Of a DNA stretch of 64,000 bases, positions 57,917-64,000 are shown piece after piece. The DNA lies in NCBI GenBank assembly GCA_019633425.1, contig WSUB01000169.1, positions 1-64,000 of the forward strand, written 5' to 3'. The notes below the pieces were generated by a model that had not been told where the DNA came from, made no database searches, and saw only the letters and a list, made by a program, of their open reading frames with translations. Within the stretch, counting starts at the first letter, position 1, and each line of letters starts with the position of its first letter. A program made the translations under genes and the position numbers. Source of the DNA: Tulasnella sp. 424 (taxonomy: Eukaryota > Basidiomycota > Agaricomycetes > Cantharellales > Tulasnellaceae).

Positions 57917-59948
57917 TTATGGATCTCTTTTGACGATCCTTCCTCTTGAGGGAGTTGCGGACAATCCCTTCCCAAGACACTGACGTCGATGGTTGCCTTG
58001 ATTCCAGTCCCTACGACAAAGGCCGAAAGGTTATTACGCCCGAGATGATGTGTTTTAAGCAATCCCCTTACTCCTTTTGACATTCTATGCTGCAATAGAA
58101 AGCCTTTAAAACAACCCCGCGTTTTAACCAAACCCAGTAGAAAGAACCCCTAGCTCGAAATTGACCCACCGCTCTGCATTTGCTACAAACCAGAGGGGTT
58201 GGGCCCGCTGTCACCAGGTCCATGTAATCTATTCCAAAGTATGGACATCTCATCCAGCTACAGCCCATCTTCCGAACTTCCAGCGGTAACTTGCCCCATA
58301 CAAATTCGTCCCACCAGATGTTTTCCCGGACCCCGATCGACATCCCCAATCTGTGCCACATATACGTAACAGCTCGATACCCATAGATTGTCTGTCTTCT
58401 CAAGACGGGAGGGTCACCATGGACACGGCAGTAAGCACGGGCACAATTAAGGACGTGCGAGAAGCTGTGCCACATTTCTCGATCTCCACACTTTACGCCA
58501 TAGACTTGCTTGAAAACTCCGTCAAAAAGATCCGCCAAATCACGCAAACCTGAGGGGGTGTTTTTTAAATGTTGTAGGGGAAGGGAAATGTGGTTTAGTT
58601 CGTGGCTAAACGCAGTCTTGGGTGGCAATTGAAAGAAACCCTACACTCTCGACTCACCATCATCTATAAAGTCCTTCTCATATTGATCCACTACGAGATT
58701 TCTCCCCATAATCAACATCAAGTCGTTATCCACAAGATCTTGGACATTTCTCTTTAACAAGGATTCTTCTTCCGCGGTTTTTGTCGAGAAGTTTCCCGCC
58801 AGCAAGCTATGACCACGGAGCGAGTCCTCGAGTTATCAAATGAGTAGCACATGCGATTTGGACCATGAAACAGAGCTCACGCATGAATGGTTTGGAATAC
58901 CAGCTTTGTCACTCGAGCTACTGCACCCTCGTCATCTCCATCGTCTTTGAGTCTGCGGAGCCACGTCCAATACGCGCCAACGAACAGTTTTGGCAAGCCA
59001 GCCTTAAGAACTTGCACTGCAACGGACCGGTTGCGCGCAATTAGACCAAATAATATTCCAACTGTCTTGATGTTGCCGTCCGTAGTGGAAGTCTCGGGAT
59101 CTTCACAAACTTCCTTCATCCGGAGCGTGATTCTTTCGGGGCCATACCGTGCAACTGCACGGTTCATCGAGGCTGGGTTGTAAGTGGTGTACCATGAAGG
59201 CATGGAAACATCTAGAGCCATGATAATCCATGGAGTACCGTTGAGTAAGATCGTGTTGCGAGTAGAGGCGCCCAAGGATCGACTCGGAGCGAAGCAAGAC
59301 CCCCAAAGAGTGTCGAGAATTTTGGAGATTTCCATCCTCTTGATGCTTGAGGTAATTGTACAAAGTCAGCACTGGAGTATTGCGGAAGATGATTAAACGT
59401 ACATTTGTGCGGTTTTGTCAAACAACATGAAAAACTGGATCATCGTGCCCAAAGTGCTAAGCAGTCCGATCTGTAGCTGAAGTATGTAATCTTCGTGACT
59501 TCTCTCCTCAATCAGCTCAAATAAGTTGGCAAAGGCCCCGGGCAAATACGCCTCAACATGGCTGAAATGCATGGGCCAAGTGTTTGGGGTATCCTTCGCG
59601 CAGCAGCGGAACAAGAACCCCAACTCAGCTAGCATTAGAGTTTGGAGTTCGACCGTTTCCGGCTGCGAGCTGGATTAGATCCGATGCTAATGGGACCGAA
59701 GCTTGCGTGCCTCTCACCGTGATACGCTCGCGAGACATCAGCGACTCCATAATGAGCGGCACGAGTCCGACGTGCCGCATGCCCTGGAGCATCCTCGAGG
59801 GGTAATCAGATCCCGAATCTCCGGACTCCCATAGATCATTAAAGGCCTGGATCCTCTTGATTTTTTCTCGAGTGGAAGATGTATTTCTGTATTCAGAGAT
59901 TAAGCACTCCGCCTGGCTTAGAGTTTCATCATAAGTTTTGGACGGCAT
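57917..59948 (-). CDS. MYND-type zinc-finger protein, tandem copy 1
   Basis: The start is MPSKTYDETLSQAECLISEY. A helical N-terminal region of about 450 residues follows (VELQTLMLAELGFLFRCCA, then ARYGPERITLRMKEVCEDPE). The C-terminal finger is restored by splicing: GCSWMRCPYFGIDY, then CSKCR, then FYCSIECQKEDWNQGNHRRQC, matching the MYND ligand pattern with YC, ECQ, DW and H-x3-C. The stop is at 57917. MYND fingers bind proline-rich peptides. Fungal genomes carry many such proteins, mostly of unknown role. It is one of three head-to-tail paralogues. Confidence 0.75.
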
Positions 59949-60623
59949 ATTTCTGTCGGGTTATGGTTTCCTGGATGATATAACCTATTCGATCGGCTAT
60001 GTATGAGCTGAATTGTTGAAACTCGACGGTTCAAATTAAGGAACGAACGTTGGCGAGGTGAGCGATTATTTGCCGTGGAATAGCTGGATTTCGACCACAA
60101 GGAGGCGAATTTCGGGACAGTGAGGATCCGGTCTCTCCGCTACCGCGCTTTGACCGGACAGTTCAAGGTCAAGTGACGTAACGAGTTGAAGGCTGCTTTG
60201 CTAATCAGTGACTCTCACGCCGCAGCCAGATCCTGGTCGCCAGACGTCGTAGGCTATATGGACGAAAAATCTCCACGTCAGCGACGGGTGTTACTGATGA
60301 AATATACTCAATGCAGTATAATCGAAAGTACTTTTATCTCGCGGACATCATATATATAAAAGGAGTCGAATATCCAGGCTGGGTCTGGCCTTCACCCGTC
60401 ACAGTGAGGTGTGCTCGATCAGGAATGGTACCCGGGAGATAAAATGTACCATTTAATGATCTTATACATTGCAGATGGAGAAAGCTTGAACTTCGGGTGA
60501 TCAGATTCGTTTCCACACAACGCTTCCGCATGCGGCCAGACAACACTAGAACGTGATATCAATGTTCTAAATTCAACCTTGGTTCATGACGGAAGACTAG
60601 CGACAATGTAAGTTGGCCCTCCA
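59949..60623. other. Spacer between tandem MYND genes
   Basis: It holds the promoter of copy 1 and the 3' flank of copy 2. A TATATATAAA stretch occurs at about 60350-60360. No gene is seen. Confidence 0.4.
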
Positions 60624-62604
60624 TTATGGACCTCCCTCCATGGTACCTTCCCTTGAAGGAGGCACAGACAATTCTTTGCCGGAACACTGACGTCGATGGG
60701 TCCCTTGATTCCAGTCCCTGCAACAGAGGTCAAACCATTATTACGCCCGAGGGAATCTGTTTGAAGCAAGCACTTACTGCTTTTGACATTCCATGCTGCA
60801 GTAGAATACCTTCAAGTATCCTCATGTTTTAGCCAAACGTCGTGGAAAAAGGGTCAGATGGACGGCGGCTCACCTCTCTGCACTTGCTACAAACCAGAGG
60901 GGTTGGACCCGCTGTCAACGTGTCCAAGTAGTCCATACCAAATACTGGGCATTTTATCCAGTTACACCCCATTTTCCGTACTTCCCGAGGCAACTTGCAC
61001 CATACAAACTCGTTCCACCAGATGTCCTCCCCAACCCCGATCGACATCCCCAAGATGTGCCACAGACGAGTAACTGCTCGATATTCATAGATCGGTCTTC
61101 TTCTCCAAGCGGGAGGGTCTCCATGGACACGGCAGTAGGCACGGGCACAATTGAGTACGTGCGAATAGCTGTGCCAGAGTTCCCGATCTTCACATTTTGC
61201 GCCATAACCTTGTTTGAAAACTCTTTCAAAAAGCTCCTTCAGAATACTCGATTCTAGTTTATTTATTTATATTATTGTATGACGGGGAAGGGAGGGGCAT
61301 GGTTCAGTTGATGACTGACGGCGGGCATGGGGGCACTCAACTCACCTATTCTCACAAAGTCCTCCTCGTACTGAGCTACTACGAGAACTTTTCCTACAAT
61401 CATCATAAAATCTTCATCTAGAAGGTCTTGGACAGTTGTCTTTAACAAGGCTTCGTGTCCCGCCGTCTTTGACGAGAACTGCAGCAAGCTGTGGAACAAG
61501 GCATTGCGTAATTAGCATGCGACTTGATCCAGGAACCCCAACTTACAAACAAATGGATTGAAATACCATCTTTGTCAACTCAGCTTCCGGCCCCTTTCGC
61601 TTTTCGTCTGTTTGGCGGAGCCACGCCCAATACGCGCGAATGAGCGTTTTCGAGAAGCCAGCTTTGATAGTTTCGACTGCAACGGCCCGATTGCCCATAA
61701 ATAGACCAATCATTGCCCCGATTGTTTTGAAATTTATAGCCTTGGCGGGAGTCTGAGGGTCTTCACAAACTTCCTTGATCCGATCGGTGATTCTTTCGGG
61801 ACCATACCGTGCAATAGCACGGGTTAGTGAGGCTGGGCGATACGTCTGGTCCCATGAGGGTACAAATTTATCCAGAGCGAAGACGATGCTCAGATAGTTG
61901 CCGAGAAAAAGTGAGTTGCGAGCACTAGAGGCGCCTGGGGATGGATTCATGTGAGCGAAACCGCTCGCCCAGAGAGTATCGAGAATTTTGGAGATATCGA
62001 TACGTTCGATACTCGATAAGATTATCTATAGTCAGCAACAGTCTGATATGGAAGACGATCTAACTTACACTTGGGGATTCCCATCAAGGTTGCCGAAAAA
62101 CTCGGACACCATGAGAAAAGTGGTGAGCAGGCCGACCTGCAGCGGAATTATATAACGCTCCTGAATTTTCTCCTCGATCATCTTAAACGAGCGAACAAAC
62201 ACTTCTGGCACAGAAGCCTCAAATTGGCTGAAATGCGTGGGCCACGGGTTGGGGGTTTCCTGCGAGCAGAAACGGAGAAACCTCTCCAACGCGGTCAGCA
62301 TCAGGGCTTGAAGTTCAACTGTTTCTACCTGAGAGCTCAATCAGATCCGACGACAATGGGACCGAAGCTTTGTGCCGCTCACCGTGACGAGTTCGCGAGA
62401 CGTCAGCGACTCCATGATAAGCGGCAAGAGTCCGATGTGTAGCATGCCACGAAGCTTTCTTGGGGGGTTATCACCTTCCGAGCTCGCGGACTTCCACAGC
62501 TTATTGAAAGTATGGATCCTGCTGCTTTTGTCTCGAGTGGAAGTAGCGTTTCTGAACTCGGAGATCAAGCGCTCCGCTTCGCGTCGGGTTTCAACTCCGT
62601 ACAT
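60624..62604 (-). CDS. MYND-type zinc-finger protein, tandem copy 2
   Basis: It has the same plan as copy 1. MYGVETRREAERLISEFRN starts the helical region, followed by MLTALERFLRFCSQETPNPW, then RYGPERITDRIKEVCEDPQ. The finger is GCNWIKCPVFGMDY, CSKCR, VFYCSMECQKQDWNQGTHRRQC. Exons and intron positions match copy 1. The stop is at 60624, giving a short tail (VPPSREGTMEGGP). It is diverged from copy 1 but intact where checked. Function is unknown beyond a probable protein-interaction role. Confidence 0.75.
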
Positions 62605-63665
62605 GGGAAATTCTGTCGGTTTTATGACCGCTTTGACGAGATAAGCTATTCTAATACGTACGATATTAACCCTCGAACTTGACTGTTTCATTGGAGAAAC
62701 GAACCTTAGGGGACGAGTTTGATGAGGTGGGCAATTGTTTATCGTTGCCTAAATGGACTTCGACTCCAAGAGAACAAATTTGGGCATAGTCACGGTGCAG
62801 GTTTCTCGTTTCAAGTTGGAATCGAATTCTGTAAGCGGGTGGCTGTCAAGGTACTTGTCGTGCTTTCACAACATTGTCCAAGCCCCTTGCGAGCCAAGAC
62901 GTAAAGTGCGGTCAGAAGCACGCACAACTTAGGTAACCATCCCGCGCCACAGCCTTGCCCTAGTCTCGGGTTGCATGACCCTGTGCATGATAGTGCGCAA
63001 GGAAGGGGCATGAATATGTCATACTATCCGTGTAAAATGTAGTATTCTCTGTCGCGAGCTTTCTTTTCTAACCTTTGAAATCGTCTAAGGGATAATTTAC
63101 CGAACAGAGTTCAGGACGGAGCGGAGGGAACGAAAGCATCATCACGACGCCAAATACATTCTCCATGGGAGGGACCTATGCACATTAGCTTCTCAAAAGT
63201 CATGAAGGGAGCACAGTATCTTACACTCGGTTTAGCGTGAAGTCCGCTCCGAGCGTACGTCATCTAGCCTCTGGGAGATGGACCACAAAAGGGTGCGCGA
63301 GGGACGACTCCGGTCATATGCATGTCTTCTTAAGTGTCTCTAATGACTGGAGCTCCCTCTTTCTGGCTACGCTAGCATCCGTATTACGGGCTTCTTGAGA
63401 GTACTGGGCTCAGGCTTTCCCCAGGCCTTGAGCCGTCGTTAACGTTAGCGGCAAAGTCGATGGCATGCAAGAACAAATTCATAATAGTAGAGGTAGGATC
63501 CAAAGCACGTCGAGTTGAACGACCCGAGACTAGGACCTATAACATTTTCGCACAAGAGAAACGTATTCTGCTTTCGACTTTGGTCCATGGCGAAGCACTA
63601 GCAGCAATTTAAATGGGTCTCGCGTTATTGACTTGCGTTGCGATTGATCATGATGACATCTTCCT
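62605..63665. other. Spacer between tandem MYND genes, no gene recognised
   Basis: About 1 kb contain short frames only. This should hold the promoter of copy 2 and the 3' flank of copy 3. Confidence 0.4.
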
Positions 63666-64000
63666 TCAGGGAGTCGCAGACAATTTCTCTCCCAAACACT
63701 GACGTCGATGGGTCCCTTGATTCCAGTCCCTGCGACAGAGGTCGGACCGTTATTACACCCGAGAGAATCTGTTGGAAGCAAAGCACTTACTCTTTTTGAC
63801 ATTCCATGCTGCAGTAGAATACCTTTCAAGTATCCTCACGTTTTAGGCAAACATCCTGGGAAAAAGATCAGATGGACAGCGGCTCACCTCTCTGCATTTG
63901 CTACAAACCAATGGGGTTGGACCCGCTGTCAGCATGTCCAGGTAGTCCATACCAAATTTTGGACACTTTATCCAACTACACCCCATCTCCCGAACTTCCG
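63666..64000 (-). CDS. MYND-type zinc-finger protein, tandem copy 3 (3' part only)
   Basis: Only the finger end lies in the window. REMGCSWIKCPKFGMDYLD reaches the right edge, then CSKCR, FYCSMECQK and DWNQGTHRRQC, with the stop at 63666 after LSATP. Exon boundaries agree with copies 1 and 2. The gene continues beyond base 64000. Confidence 0.7.

Noticed and set aside
57748..58131. Open frame continuing past the MYND finger (TGIKATIDVSV)
   Set aside because: The in-phase splice after ECQK gives DWNQGNHRRQC, which completes the MYND finger. The TGIK frame is the wrong frame and recurs in all three copies only because they are paralogues.

Overview
The window is nuclear DNA of a filamentous basidiomycete, probably an agaricomycete. 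Genes carry many 45-100 nt GT-AG introns and tiny exons. They include fungal and eukaryotic families: ATG15 lipase, dynactin p24, NTH1, CMR1, mitochondrial TrpRS, adenylate kinase, MYND proteins, DyP peroxidase and GMC oxidoreductases. No rRNA, tRNA or CRISPR was recognised. All exon structures were read by eye from splice signals and paralogue comparison; no search was run.

Left part (1-25.8 kb) is an accessory, duplicated region and the most interesting part. It holds four GMC-family FAD oxidoreductases (1470-3428 -, 4373-6945 +, 14791-17418 -, 18338-21078 +) and two DyP-type heme peroxidases (7924-10447 -, 22641-25170 +), plus decayed pieces of a further GMC (about 21.77-22.06 kb) and a further N-terminal module (about 13.99-14.58 kb). 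When the short 5' exons are spliced, both peroxidases and three of the four GMC genes begin with a roughly 145-residue beta-trefoil-like domain (ricin-B / peptidase-inhibitor-I66 style) with no signal peptide. The GMC proteins also end in an unidentified 80-85 residue domain. The layout is therefore a family of trefoil-GMC-tail and trefoil-DyP chimeras. The two DyP genes lie in an inverted duplication of about 3.2 kb arms, and all 12 exons match in length. The trefoil and promoter of the second GMC gene are closest to those of the DyP genes, which points to exchange of a promoter-plus-trefoil module. GMC enzymes commonly make H2O2 and DyP enzymes consume it, so a coupled, cytosolic, lectin-targeted redox or defence system is a reasonable hypothesis. 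That function is inference.

Middle part (25.5-32 kb): an unrecognised 516-aa protein, an unrecognised protein (27988-29252 -) whose paralogue enters the window at its left end, and an aromatic-L-amino-acid decarboxylase (29861-31917 -). A 3' relic of the decarboxylase lies at 25.5-25.8 kb. These copies frame the oxidoreductase region.

Right part (32-64 kb) is mostly conserved housekeeping: a five-exon 46-aa membrane protein, mitochondrial TrpRS, a 0.57-kb TIR element, two small paralogues of unknown family, dynactin subunit p24, ATG15, NTH1, an S/P-rich protein, mitochondrial adenylate kinase, CMR1, and a tandem array of three MYND-finger proteins running off the right end. The divergent ATG15/NTH1 pair has been duplicated as a unit. 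One copy keeps ATG15 and an NTH1 stub; the other keeps NTH1 and an ATG15 stub. A coiled-coil gene with an apparent frameshift and a frameshifted cupredoxin pseudogene lie between them.
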